Origin: Streptomyces sp. NBC_00443
GTDB taxonomy: Bacteria > Actinomycetota > Actinomycetes > Streptomycetales > Streptomycetaceae
Assembly (NCBI RefSeq): GCF_036014175.1
Contig: NZ_CP107917.1
Span: forward strand, 4,340,001-4,404,000
Direction: 5' to 3'
Length of the DNA: 64,000 nucleotides
The notes below the pieces were generated by a model. The model worked only from the letters and a program-made list of their open reading frames with translations. It had not been told where the DNA came from and searched no databases. The position numbers were made by a program, and so were the translations under genes. Positions 53,279 to 60,966 of this stretch are shown one piece after another. How positions within the stretch are numbered: the first letter of the stretch is position 1; each line of letters starts with the position of its first letter.

Positions 53279-54538
53279 TCACGGGGCATCCCACAACTCG
53301 GGTCCGCGGGCCTTCGCGCGGGCGGCGATCCGGGTGACGAGTTCCGCGGCCGGTACGGCCCCCGGCTTACGCCCGTCCCGCAGCCGTACGGCCGCCTGGC
53401 CCCCGTCCGCCCCGGCCGCCGCCTCCCGCTCCCCGATGACCGCCTGGCAGGGCACGAGACGTGCCGCCCGGATGCGCGCGCCCAGGGTGCCCTGTTCGGG
53501 ACCGGCGAGCTCGGCGCGCAGGCCCCGGGCGAGGGCTTGGTGCAGCAGCCTCTCCGCCTGTTCGGTCTGTGCGTCCGACACGGGGAGGATCACCAACTGC
53601 ACGGGGGCGAGCCAGACCGGGAAAGCGCCGCCGTGCTGCTCGATGAGGTGGGCGACGGCTCGTTCGACGCTGCCGATGATGCTGCGGTGGACCATGACCG
53701 GGCGGTGCTTGGCGCCGTCGGGGCCGATGTAGTGCAGGTCGAAGCGTTCGGGCTGGTGGAAGTCGATCTGGACGGTGGAGAGGGTCGACTCCCGCCCGGC
53801 GGGGTCGGCGATCTGTACGTCGATCTTCGGACCGTAGAACGCGGCCTCGCCCTCCGCGGCCTCGTACGGGATGCCGCAGGCGTCGAGCACCTCGCGCAGC
53901 AGCGCGGTGGCCCGCCGCCACAGCTCGGGGTCGGCGACGTACTTGCAGCCTCCCGCGCCCCCGCCCGCTCCCGCGGACGGGAGGGAGAGGCGGTGCCGGA
54001 CGGCTCTGATCCCCAGGTCGGCGTAAGCACGGGCGATGAGCTGGAGGGCGGCCCGGGCCTCGTCGACGGCCTGGTCGAGGGTGCAGAAGATATGGGCGTC
54101 GTTGAGATGGATCGCCCGCACGCGGGTGAGGCCGCCGAGGACTCCGGACAGCTCGGAGCGGTACATGCCGCCCAACTCGGCCATCCGGAAAGGCAGTTCA
54201 CGGTAGCTGTGGGAGCGGGAGCGGTAGATCAGGGCGTGATGCGGGCACAGGCTCGGGCGCAGGACCAGCTGTTCGGTGCCGCCGCCGACGTCCATCGGCG
54301 GGAACATGTCCTCGCTGTAGTGGTCCCAGTGCCCGGAGATCTCGTAGAGCTCGCGCTTGCCGAGGACGGGGGAGTGGACGTGCCGGTAGCCGGCCTCGCG
54401 TTCCGCTTCGCGGATGTACTCCTCCAGTGCGTGCCGGAGGGTGGCGCCGTCGGGCAGCCAGTACGGCAGGCCGGCGCCCATCAGGGGGTCGGTGTCGAAG
54501 AGGTCCAGTTCGCGGCCGAGGCGGCGGTGGTCGTGCAT
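53279..54538 (-). CDS. thrS: Threonyl-tRNA synthetase, short form without N-terminal editing domains
   Basis: The 419-residue product is the class II core and C-terminal anticodon-binding domain only; usual ThrRS is about 640-660 residues. Motif 2 is in YRELPFRMAELGGMYRSE, motif 3 in VHRSIIGSVERAVAHLIEQH, and the zinc ligands are Cys in LRPSLCPHHA, His in IDFHQPERF and His in VMVHRSIIG. GGAGGA precedes ATG 54538. The missing TGS and editing domains mean it cannot clear mischarged Ser-tRNA by itself, so it is probably a second, conditional enzyme. A threonine-codon leader peptide and terminator lie upstream. Confidence 0.93.
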   Translation of the reverse strand: MHDHRRLGRELDLFDTDPLMGAGLPYWLPDGATLRHALEEYIREAEREAGYRHVHSPVLGKRELYEISGHWDHYSEDMFPPMDVGGGTEQLVLRPSLCPHHALIYRSRSHSYRELPFRMAELGGMYRSELSGVLGGLTRVRAIHLNDAHIFCTLDQAVDEARAALQLIARAYADLGIRAVRHRLSLPSAGAGGGAGGCKYVADPELWRRATALLREVLDACGIPYEAAEGEAAFYGPKIDVQIADPAGRESTLSTVQIDFHQPERFDLHYIGPDGAKHRPVMVHRSIIGSVERAVAHLIEQHGGAFPVWLAPVQLVILPVSDAQTEQAERLLHQALARGLRAELAGPEQGTLGARIRAARLVPCQAVIGEREAAAGADGGQAAVRLRDGRKPGAVPAAELVTRIAARAKARGPELWDAP

Positions 54539-54575
54539 GGCTGCTCCTCCGGGTGAAGGGACGAGCGCCCACGAC

Positions 54576-54601
54576 AAAACCCCGGGGCACTCGCCCCGGG
54601 G
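54576..54601 (-). terminator. Attenuator terminator in the thrS leader
   Basis: On the minus strand CCCCGGGGC-GAGT-GCCCCGGGG forms a perfect 9-bp hairpin followed by TTTT (54579-54576), between the leader peptide stop and the thrS start. Position and T run fit a transcription attenuator. Confidence 0.82.
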
Positions 54602-54621
54602 CTTGGATCTTCGCTCAGCTT

Positions 54622-54681
54622 TCAGCGCGGCGCCGGGACGGGGTCCGGCGTCGTCGTCAGAGACGGGTTCGCGCGCTGCAT
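54622..54681 (-). CDS. Leader peptide with three consecutive Thr codons (thrS attenuator)
   Basis: The frame encodes 19 residues, MQRANPSLTTTPDPVPAPR, ending TGA 38 nt before thrS's terminator T run. The three ACG codons in a row are the expected control codons for threonyl-tRNA supply. No ribosome binding site is seen, but a promoter places the transcript start at the A of the ATG, so it would be leaderless, as known for Streptomyces trp leader peptides. Ribosome stalling here would allow an alternative fold and thrS read-through. Confidence 0.65.
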   Translation of the reverse strand: MQRANPSLTTTPDPVPAPR

Positions 54682-54687
54682 GGGGCG

Positions 54688-54717
54688 ACCGTAACAGCGG
54701 GTGGGTGGGGGTGTCGC
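54688..54717 (-). promoter_or_regulatory. Predicted promoter of the thrS leader
   Basis: Minus-strand -35 GCGACA (54717-54712), 18-bp spacer and -10 TACGGT (54693-54688). Six nt separate the -10 from the leader peptide ATG at 54681, so transcription should start at or next to that A. Confidence 0.55.
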
Positions 54718-54913
54718 GGCGATTTTCACGATGCACGTCACCCACGCGAAGTCGTGTGATTACACGCGCAAGGACATGATGCTGGGCCCGGACCCCGACC
54801 TGGAGCACGTCACCCGGACAGCCCGGCGCGCTGGTGGTCGTACCGCCGGGGTGGTGCCTTAAGAACACGTACCCGATCTTGAGTGAACGCCTGACCACCC
54901 CAGGAGGCCCGCG

Positions 54914-55693
54914 ATGCCCCGTCCCCCGGCCCGAGCCGTCCTCGCCGCGACGCTCTCCGCAGCCACCCTGCTGACCGTGCCCGCATGCGACTCCATCGCC
55001 GGCCTGGGCAGGCCCGTATCGGCCGCCCGCAGCCACGCCTCCCCCGCGAGCTCCACCACGCCGGCGACCCCCGCGGCCGCCCCCACCCTCACCGAGGCGC
55101 AGGCCCGGGCCGCGCTGATCAGCGAGGCCGACCTCGGTGAAAGCTGGGTGGCCACGCAGGGCTTCGCCACCTGGCGGGAGGCGATGCTCAAGGCGGAGAC
55201 CGAGTCGGCCGACTGCCGGCGGCTCCTGGACGCCCTGTATGCCGAGGAGCTCTTCGGCCCGGACGCCCGTACACGCGCGTCGGTCGGACTGGACGACGCC
55301 TGGGACGAGGCCCAGCTGCGCTACCAGGTCGTGGCACATCGGCCCGCGGACCTGAACCGGACGCTGGCGTGGCTGGACCGCCTGCCGGACAGGTGCGGCG
55401 AGTTCACGGCGACCGCGAAGGGCGGGGAGATGGCTGTCGAGGTGAGCGCGGCCGAGATGCCGGAGGTCGGGGACGCCCGGCAGGGTCTGCGGGTCCTCCT
55501 GCGAGCCGTCTCCGAGTACGACGACGCGCCCACGCTCACGCTGCACGTCGCCGCCGTCCGGGTGGGCGACGACGCGATCGCCATCACGAACGGCGGCCTC
55601 GGCGAAGTACCCGCCGACGCCACCTGGACGGCCGTCGAAACGGGCGCCGAGCGTCTGGCGGAGGTCAGGAAGCGGGGCCGGGCGGAGATCTAG
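54914..55693 (+). CDS. Lipoprotein, PknH sensor-domain-like
   Basis: The 259-residue product has a lipobox VPAC (Cys near 25), an Ala/Pro/Thr linker (about 35-60) and a C-terminal domain with TEAQARAALISEADLGESWV, a Cys in SADCRRLLDAL and a second in LPDRCGEF. The layout resembles actinobacterial extracellular PknH/LpqN-type sensor domains. Partner kinase genes are not nearby. Ribosome binding site AGGAGG precedes ATG 54914. Confidence 0.75.
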   Translation: MPRPPARAVLAATLSAATLLTVPACDSIAGLGRPVSAARSHASPASSTTPATPAAAPTLTEAQARAALISEADLGESWVATQGFATWREAMLKAETESADCRRLLDALYAEELFGPDARTRASVGLDDAWDEAQLRYQVVAHRPADLNRTLAWLDRLPDRCGEFTATAKGGEMAVEVSAAEMPEVGDARQGLRVLLRAVSEYDDAPTLTLHVAAVRVGDDAIAITNGGLGEVPADATWTAVETGAERLAEVRKRGRAEI

Positions 55694-55714
55694 GACCATC
55701 GTCCCGGCGCCGTC

Positions 55715-56224
55715 CTACGGGTGGTAGAGCTTCCGGGCGCGAGCGGCGTCGACGGGCCCGTCCTGGTCCAGGTGCAGGAAGTAATCCAGCTGCCATGCCT
55801 GAGTGCTGGTCGCCTGGCGGTTGGTGGGGGTCACCCACGGCGGGTACACGCGGAAGGCCCGCTTCCCACCCGAGCCGTCCACGGACACGACACCGCGCCG
55901 GCGGAGCGCGTCCAGGGGAAACACGAACTGGCCGAAGTGCTCGCCGTCACGGCAGCTGATGACGAAGAGGTCGACGGGGTCCGTGACGTCGAAGGGCTGG
56001 ATGGGCCCGCCCGGGGACCTCTTCCACACGGTGACGAACTGGCCGACCTTGGTGGGGGTGGTCCTGGCCGCGCGGAACCGGACGGAGAGGCCGTCGAGGG
56101 TGAATGCGTGGGCGGCGTACTCGGCGCCCTCAGGCTCGGGAACCGGCTGCGAGCAGGCAAATCCGCACGGGTCGTAGACGAACTCTTTCGCCGCCGCGAG
56201 ATCGCTGCGTGCCGGGGTGGTCAT
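55715..56224 (-). CDS. MepB-family protein
   Basis: The 169-residue product contains the MepB signature: EFVYDPCGF near the start, ARTTPTKVGQFVTVWKRSP, DVTDPVDLFVISC, and GQFVFPLDALRRRGVVSV with FRVYPPW. MepB is encoded beside a MATE efflux pump in Staphylococcus but is not itself the pump; its function is unknown. No pump gene is adjacent here. Confidence 0.88.
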   Translation of the reverse strand: MTTPARSDLAAAKEFVYDPCGFACSQPVPEPEGAEYAAHAFTLDGLSVRFRAARTTPTKVGQFVTVWKRSPGGPIQPFDVTDPVDLFVISCRDGEHFGQFVFPLDALRRRGVVSVDGSGGKRAFRVYPPWVTPTNRQATSTQAWQLDYFLHLDQDGPVDAARARKLYHP

Positions 56225-56255
56225 TCGTCCACCCTGTCACAGGGGGCCAAGCCGC

Positions 56256-56540
56256 CTAGGACGTCTGCCCCATGCGCTCCACCGCCTCCTTGGCCTCCAC
56301 CAGTCCCACTCCCGTGATCTCCCGGTACTCCTTGATCGCCTGGATCTTCTTGTCGTCCCGCAGCAGCGCCACGACCTTCGCCATCCGGGGATCGTCGTCA
56401 CGGAGCCCCAAGTGGTCGATGATCAGGTGGAGTTTGCGCTCGACCCGGGCAACTCGCCGGTCGGCACGCGATATCCGGCTCTCGACGCTGACGAAGCCGA
56501 CGACCGCGACCAGCGCGATGAAGTAACCCACTATGTCCAT
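56256..56540 (-). CDS. Membrane-anchored ribosomal L7/L12 C-terminal-domain-like protein
   Basis: The 94-residue product has one N-terminal helix (DIVGYFIALVAVVGFVSV) that looks membrane-inserted, a coiled linker, and a C-terminal part KKIQAIKEYREITGVGLVEA followed by KEAVERM, the second helix pair of the L7/L12 factor-binding fold. In bona fide L7/L12 this surface binds GTPase factors. Similar short proteins occur in actinobacteria without known function. Confidence 0.82.
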   Translation of the reverse strand: MDIVGYFIALVAVVGFVSVESRISRADRRVARVERKLHLIIDHLGLRDDDPRMAKVVALLRDDKKIQAIKEYREITGVGLVEAKEAVERMGQTS

Positions 56541-56549
56541 GGTCGGCGA

Positions 56550-57305
56550 TCATAGGGGGCCTTGGTCCCGGTCGAACCGCAACCGGTGGTCCACCACGTC
56601 CCGGGCCACATCCACCGCCGTACGCCCGTGCGCGAACGCGTGTGCCCGCAGCCGTGCCAGTGCCTCGCCCGTGCCGGCGCCCAGCTGGGCCATGATCATT
56701 CCGGTGGCCTGGTAGATCTGGTCCTGGTCGGCGGCGAGGCCGCTCAGCCATCGCTCGTCGCCGGGGTCGCCCGCCTCCTCCGCGCGCGGCAGCGCCATCA
56801 GCGCCACGGTCATCATTGCGGCCACCACCCGCGCCGTGCGCAGGTCCCGGTCGGTCAGGTCGCCGGGCGTATCGCGATAGAGGTCCAGCGTCCCCACGCA
56901 CACCGAGTCGTTGCCGAGCGGCATCGAGTACACCGCCCGCACCCCGGCGGCCGTGGCCTGCTGGGCGAAGACCGGCCAGCGCAGGACGTCCCGCCCCGCA
57001 GTGAGGTCGCGCGCGAGCACGGCCCTGCCGCTCTCCACGGCGGACTGGCAGGGACCGTCGCCCAGGGTGGCCTGGATCTCGGTCACATAGGCGGCCTGCG
57101 CACTGCTCGCGCCCAGTTGTACGGGCATGCCGTCGCTGTGCAACGACACGCTCGCGCAGGTCACGGGCAGCAGCTCGACGGCGACATCGCACAGCCGCGC
57201 CGGGATCTCGCCGGGTCCCACCCCGCGCACGCTCTCGGCGAGCGCGTCGGCGGCACCGGTCCGCTCCCGCCCTGCCTCACCACGGTGATCGTCTCTGGGC
57301 CGCAC
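56550..57305 (-). CDS. GAF-ANTAR domain protein, possible RNA-binding antiterminator
   Basis: The 251-residue product has a GAF domain (about 25-175) with TLGDGPCQSAVESGR and an ANTAR domain at the C-terminus (about 190-245) with DQIYQATGMIMAQLGAGTGE, then ALARLRAHAFAHGRTAVDVA, which holds the conserved Ala and aromatic contact residues. ANTAR domains bind paired RNA hexaloops and prevent termination. No target hairpin pair is clear nearby. GTG 57305 has GAGGAGG 6 nt upstream. Confidence 0.92.
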   Translation of the reverse strand: MRPRDDHRGEAGRERTGAADALAESVRGVGPGEIPARLCDVAVELLPVTCASVSLHSDGMPVQLGASSAQAAYVTEIQATLGDGPCQSAVESGRAVLARDLTAGRDVLRWPVFAQQATAAGVRAVYSMPLGNDSVCVGTLDLYRDTPGDLTDRDLRTARVVAAMMTVALMALPRAEEAGDPGDERWLSGLAADQDQIYQATGMIMAQLGAGTGEALARLRAHAFAHGRTAVDVARDVVDHRLRFDRDQGPL

Positions 57306-57428
57306 GGCAGCCTCCTCACCTTGCGCGGCCTGCGTGGTCCAGGGCCTCCGCGGCCGCCCCACCGCTCGCCCCGGACGACGCCCGACTACCCCTGGCCCGT
57401 ACGGCGAAACCCCGCCGACCGCCACTGC

Positions 57429-57474
57429 GCAAGGGGCGCGGGGAACTGCGCCACCAGCCCCCACCGGCCCGCGA
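57429..57474. repeat. Copy of a dispersed Streptomyces intergenic repeat
   Basis: The sequence around CAAGGGGCGCGGGGAACTGC followed by CAGCCCCCACCGGCCCGC matches a repeat unit I have seen scattered between genes in many Streptomyces chromosomes. It lies downstream of the TIGR03943-type gene and upstream of the ANTAR gene. No other copy is evident in this window. Confidence 0.6.
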
Positions 57475-57503
57475 CCTGATGCACGGCTCTCCCCGGCGGA
57501 GCG

Positions 57504-58208
57504 CTAGCGCCTCTCGTACGGGTTCGCCGGCTGCGCGACCCGCCGTACCGAGGCGGCGTCCAGGACCGGCGGCCACGCTCCGTCCGTGCCGAGACTGCCC
57601 TTGGGGTGCCAGGTGCCGGTGACGGTGACCCAGGCGTCGGCGGGCGGGGCGTCCGCGCCCCGGATCTCGACCTTGTTGGTGGTGGCGTCGGCCGCGCAGC
57701 AGGAGACGAGGAGGCGGGTGACGTACCAGGTGCCGTCGTCGTCCCGGGTGACGAACCCGGTCAGCCGGACCGTACGGCCCGTCAGCGACCGTCCGCTGTC
57801 GTAGATCGCCCGGGAGCTGAACTCCGCGAGCGTCAGCGCCACCGGGCCCCCGGCCGGCAGCGCGGGAAAGGCCCCGACCCCTTGCGCGGCCCGCTGCGCC
57901 GCCTCGCGCCCGGCGCTGTAGGAGCCGAGGGCGGGGGGCGGGAAGAGCAGGAGGGCGAGGGCGGGGAGGGCGAGGAGCCAGGCGATACGGGGGGCGTGGT
58001 GGCCGCCATGCGCGCCGTGCGGTTCCTGTTCCCGTCGCCCGGCGACCGCCGCCGCCACCCCCAGCAGCACCAGCAGGAACCCGGACACGACCAGGTAGGG
58101 CCGTAGCCCCGCCTGCACGTACCGCAGGTACAGCTCGCTGAGGAGTGAGATCCGCAGGATCGCCGCCCCCGTCAGGAGCAGCAGTACCGCCGGCCCGTAC
58201 CGCCTCAC
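57504..58208 (-). CDS. TIGR03943 (YcgQ-like) membrane protein
   Basis: The 234-residue product has two N-terminal helices (about 6-28 and 38-60), a third (about 75-97) and an extracytoplasmic domain with SSRAIYDSGRSLTGRTVRLT, then GTWYVTRLLVSCCAADATTN with a Cys-Cys pair and VTVTGTWHPKG. This matches the family encoded with UPF0718 permeases. Its GTG start overlaps the permease stop (GTGA), so translation is coupled. Metal-related roles have been proposed for such pairs; that is not shown here. Confidence 0.9.
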   Translation of the reverse strand: MRRYGPAVLLLLTGAAILRISLLSELYLRYVQAGLRPYLVVSGFLLVLLGVAAAVAGRREQEPHGAHGGHHAPRIAWLLALPALALLLFPPPALGSYSAGREAAQRAAQGVGAFPALPAGGPVALTLAEFSSRAIYDSGRSLTGRTVRLTGFVTRDDDGTWYVTRLLVSCCAADATTNKVEIRGADAPPADAWVTVTGTWHPKGSLGTDGAWPPVLDAASVRRVAQPANPYERR

Positions 58209-59218
58209 AGCAGCCACCACCCCACCAGCGCGCTGCTCGCCACGGCCGCCACCCACGTCACGGACGAGAACCACAGGGCGAAGGACCGGCCGAACGTCCC
58301 CGCCTGCAGGGCGATCAGCTTCAGGTCGACCATCGGGCCGACCACCATGAACGCCAGTCGCGCGGTCGGCGAGAAGCCGCTCAGCGACGCGGCGACGAAC
58401 GCGTCCGCCTCGCTGCACACGCACAGCACGACCGCCAGCAGGGCCAGGAGCAGCACCGACAGCCAGGGCGAGCCGGTGAAGAGGTCCAGTACCGAGCGCG
58501 GCATCGCGATGTTGAAGGTCGCCGCGGCCGCCGCGCCGAGGACGAGGAAGCCGCCCGCGTGCAGGAAGTCGTGCTGGAGGCCGGCGGTGAAGGCGCGCAG
58601 TCCGGTGGCGGCCGGGTCGGCGTGCCGCTTCGGTGGGCGCAGCCACTCGTCGCGGCCGAACCGGGCCCACAGCCAGCCCATCACCACCGCCGTGGCCAGC
58701 GAGGCGACCAGCCGGGCGAGGACCATCCGCGGCTGCCCGGGGAAGGCGACGGACGTGGCCACCAGGACGACCGGGTTGACGGCGGGCGCGGAGAGGAGGA
58801 AGGCGAGGGCGGCCGCGGGGGCGACCCCGCGCCGCATCAGGCTCCCGGCCACCGGCACGGACGCGCACTCGCACCCCGGCAGGAAGACACCGGCCGCCCC
58901 GGCGACGGGTACCGCGAGCGCCTGGTTGCGGGGCAGCAGACGGCTGAAGACCCGCTCCGGCACGAACGCCCCGATCGCCGCCGAGACGACCGTGCCGAGC
59001 AGCAGGAAGGGCACGCCCTGCACCGCGATCGCCGTGAAGACGGTCCACCAGGCGGCGACGGGCGGGGTGTAGAGGTCGAGGGCGAGCGTGGGGCCGAGGA
59101 CGGAGACGACCGTGGCGATGGCGAGGAGCGCGGCGCCGCCGACGACGGCGTACACGAGCGCGCGTACGACGAGCCGCAGCCCGTCGGCCGTCGTCCGCGC
59201 GGTCCGCTGGTTGTCCAC
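58205..59218 (-). CDS. UPF0718-type permease
   Basis: The 337-residue protein has about eight transmembrane helices. The conserved motifs are FLPGCECASVPVAGSLMRRG, with a Cys-Glu-Cys, and LSAPAVNPVVLVATSVAF in the first half, and CVCSEADAFVAASL with FMVVGPMVDLKL in the second. The cysteines and pseudo-twofold repeat are typical of this permease family. It is coupled to the following TIGR03943 gene. GTG 59218 is used. Confidence 0.92.
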   Translation of the reverse strand: MDNQRTARTTADGLRLVVRALVYAVVGGAALLAIATVVSVLGPTLALDLYTPPVAAWWTVFTAIAVQGVPFLLLGTVVSAAIGAFVPERVFSRLLPRNQALAVPVAGAAGVFLPGCECASVPVAGSLMRRGVAPAAALAFLLSAPAVNPVVLVATSVAFPGQPRMVLARLVASLATAVVMGWLWARFGRDEWLRPPKRHADPAATGLRAFTAGLQHDFLHAGGFLVLGAAAAATFNIAMPRSVLDLFTGSPWLSVLLLALLAVVLCVCSEADAFVAASLSGFSPTARLAFMVVGPMVDLKLIALQAGTFGRSFALWFSSVTWVAAVASSALVGWWLL

Positions 59219-59288
59219 GTGCCCGTCCCCACCTGTCCGGATGTCCCGCGCAGCCAATCGGGACGACCTGTGGGCCGGCTTGGGCTGG

Positions 59289-60638
59289 TTACAGAGGGGG
59301 CTGTGCGGGTGCGGGTCCGAGGGTGGTGGTGCCGGGGGCCGTACGGTGGCCGAGTCCCGTCCGGTACGCGTCCAGCGCCGCCTCCACCCTTCCGGTACGG
59401 CGGAGCAGATCGCCGAGCAGCCGGCACAGGTCGGCCAGGTCACCGGCCGCGCCGGCGCGCTCCAGCAGGCTCAGGGCGCGGACGTAGTGCTCCTCGGCGG
59501 CCTCGGTGTCGCGGGCGTCCTCGGCGATGATGCCGAGGAGGCGGTGGGCGGCGGCGGAGTGCAGGGCGCCGCGTTCGGGGTTGAGGTCGCTGAGGACCTC
59601 GTGGAGGAGGGCGGCGGCCTCGTCGGACTTGCCGCGGCGGTGCAGTACGTCGGCGAGTTCGACGGCGACCTGGCTGGTGTAGAGGGCGGCGCGCTTGGCG
59701 GTCAGCATGGTCTGGGCCTCGCGCAGTTCGGCCTCGGCGCGCTCCAGGTCGCCGTTCTGGGCGTAGAGGTAGCCGCGCATCCAGTGGCAGTTGGCGAGTT
59801 CGGTGCGGATCTGGAGCTGCCGGTACAGCTCGGCGGCCTTGGCGAGGGAGGCGTCGGCCTCGGCGACCCGGCCTTCGGCTAGCAGGGTGCGGGCGACGGA
59901 CCGGTGCATGCGGGCGACCAGGGCGGGGTCCCCGGCCTGCGGGGCGAGGGCGAGGGCGTACTCGGCGGCCTGGGCGGCGCGGGCGTGGGCGCCCATGTCC
60001 ATGTAGGGGCCGATGACGCTGGCGTAGAGCAGGAGGAGGGCGTCGGGGTCGTGCAGTCCGCCGCGGTTGAGCTCGTCGAGGGTGGACTCGATGAGGTAGA
60101 CGGCGTAGCGCAGCTCGCCGGCGAGGTAGTGCGACACGGCCCGGCCGCGCAGCGCGGGCACCCGGGCGGGCAGCGGGGCGCCGGCGTCCGCGAGGACCTG
60201 CTCTGCGCGCTCGAAGTACCGCCGGGCGGAGTCGATTTCGCCGACGTCGATGTCGCACTCGCCGAGCCCGAGCAGCGCCGCCGCCCGTTCCTCGGGGAAC
60301 CCGTGCGCGTCCGCCTCCGCGAGCAGCGCGGTGTACTGCTCGGCCGCGGCCTCGGCGTCGCCGGTGGCGAGGGCGCGCTGGGCCTCGGTCAGTCGCATCC
60401 GCAGGGTGGTGACGAGGTGCGCGGGCCGTCCGGTGGCGAGCTCCTCGAAGGCGACGCCGAGCCGGTCGGCGATGTGCCGCAGCGCCTCGTCGGAGGCGCG
60501 GACCCGGCCGGCCTCCAGGGTGGAGATGTACGCGGGGGTGTACGCCGGCTCCGCCAACTGTCGCTGCGTCAGCCCACGATCGGCCCGCAACTGCTGCACT
60601 CTTCGCCCGATCGTCCCAGGATCATCACGGTCCGACAC
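59289..60638 (-). CDS. XRE-type HTH regulator with TPR repeats
   Basis: The 449-residue product has an N-terminal XRE HTH (LRADRGLTQRQLAEPAYTPA then YISTLEAGRVRASDEALRHI) and about eight TPR-like helix pairs from residue about 90 to 440, for example ALLGLGECDIDVGEIDSARR and ADVLHRRGKSDEAAALLHEV. This is the layout of peptide-binding RRNPP-type regulators as well as of several Streptomyces developmental regulators. It is divergent from a gene for a 56-residue secreted peptide. GTG 60638 is used; the ribosome binding site is GGGGGC. Confidence 0.9.
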   Translation of the reverse strand: MSDRDDPGTIGRRVQQLRADRGLTQRQLAEPAYTPAYISTLEAGRVRASDEALRHIADRLGVAFEELATGRPAHLVTTLRMRLTEAQRALATGDAEAAAEQYTALLAEADAHGFPEERAAALLGLGECDIDVGEIDSARRYFERAEQVLADAGAPLPARVPALRGRAVSHYLAGELRYAVYLIESTLDELNRGGLHDPDALLLLYASVIGPYMDMGAHARAAQAAEYALALAPQAGDPALVARMHRSVARTLLAEGRVAEADASLAKAAELYRQLQIRTELANCHWMRGYLYAQNGDLERAEAELREAQTMLTAKRAALYTSQVAVELADVLHRRGKSDEAAALLHEVLSDLNPERGALHSAAAHRLLGIIAEDARDTEAAEEHYVRALSLLERAGAAGDLADLCRLLGDLLRRTGRVEAALDAYRTGLGHRTAPGTTTLGPAPAQPPL

Positions 60639-60696
60639 GCTCAACGCCCCCAACTCCCCCTGTACCCCTTGCCGTTCGACTCCGACAGCCCATAGG

Positions 60697-60722
60697 TTAA
60701 ACCGCGTATTAAACGTGGTTAA
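60697..60722. promoter_or_regulatory. Dyad between TPR regulator and small peptide gene
   Basis: TTAAACCGCG-TATTA-AACGTGGTTAA is an imperfect, A/T-rich inverted repeat (AACC...GGTT arms) in the middle of the divergent promoter region. It is a candidate operator for the XRE-TPR protein. Confidence 0.5.
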
Positions 60723-60745
60723 CACCTGGCTGTTGCGAGGTCGCC

Positions 60746-60916
60746 GTGCAGGAACCCACCAGCACCACCGGGCGCTACACCCGAGGTCTCGCCGCGGCGG
60801 TGGTCGCCGTGGCAACCCTGATCCTGGCAGCCAACACGGGCCCCGCCCGAGCGGCGGAACCGCCCCGGACAGAGCAACCGACCCAGCATGTCATCCCGGT
60901 GTCGCCGACGCCGTAG
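60746..60916 (+). CDS. Small secreted peptide (56 residues) divergent from the TPR regulator
   Basis: The frame begins GTG 60746 with GAGG 6 nt upstream and encodes a polar N-terminus with RYTR, a hydrophobic helix (LAAAVVAVATLILAANTG) with a likely signal-peptidase site after PARAA, and a short mature tail of about 20 residues ending HVIPVSPTP. Size and layout fit a secreted signalling peptide precursor, and the neighbour is a regulator type known to bind such peptides. The gene has not been recognised in any family. Confidence 0.6.
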   Translation: MQEPTSTTGRYTRGLAAAVVAVATLILAANTGPARAAEPPRTEQPTQHVIPVSPTP

Positions 60917-60966
60917 ATCTCACCGAGCAACCGCACCACGACCACTGCCCGCACGGGGGACCCGCC

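Noticed and set aside
54542..54700. T-box riboswitch before thrS
   Set aside because: No T-box consensus sequence (AGGGUGGNACCGCG-like) is present; the Thr-codon leader peptide and terminator fit ribosome-mediated attenuation better.
54731..54862. 43-codon plus-strand frame beginning MHVTHAKSCDYTRK
   Set aside because: No ribosome binding site and no family resemblance; it lies upstream of a well-supported lipoprotein gene and may be chance or a remnant.
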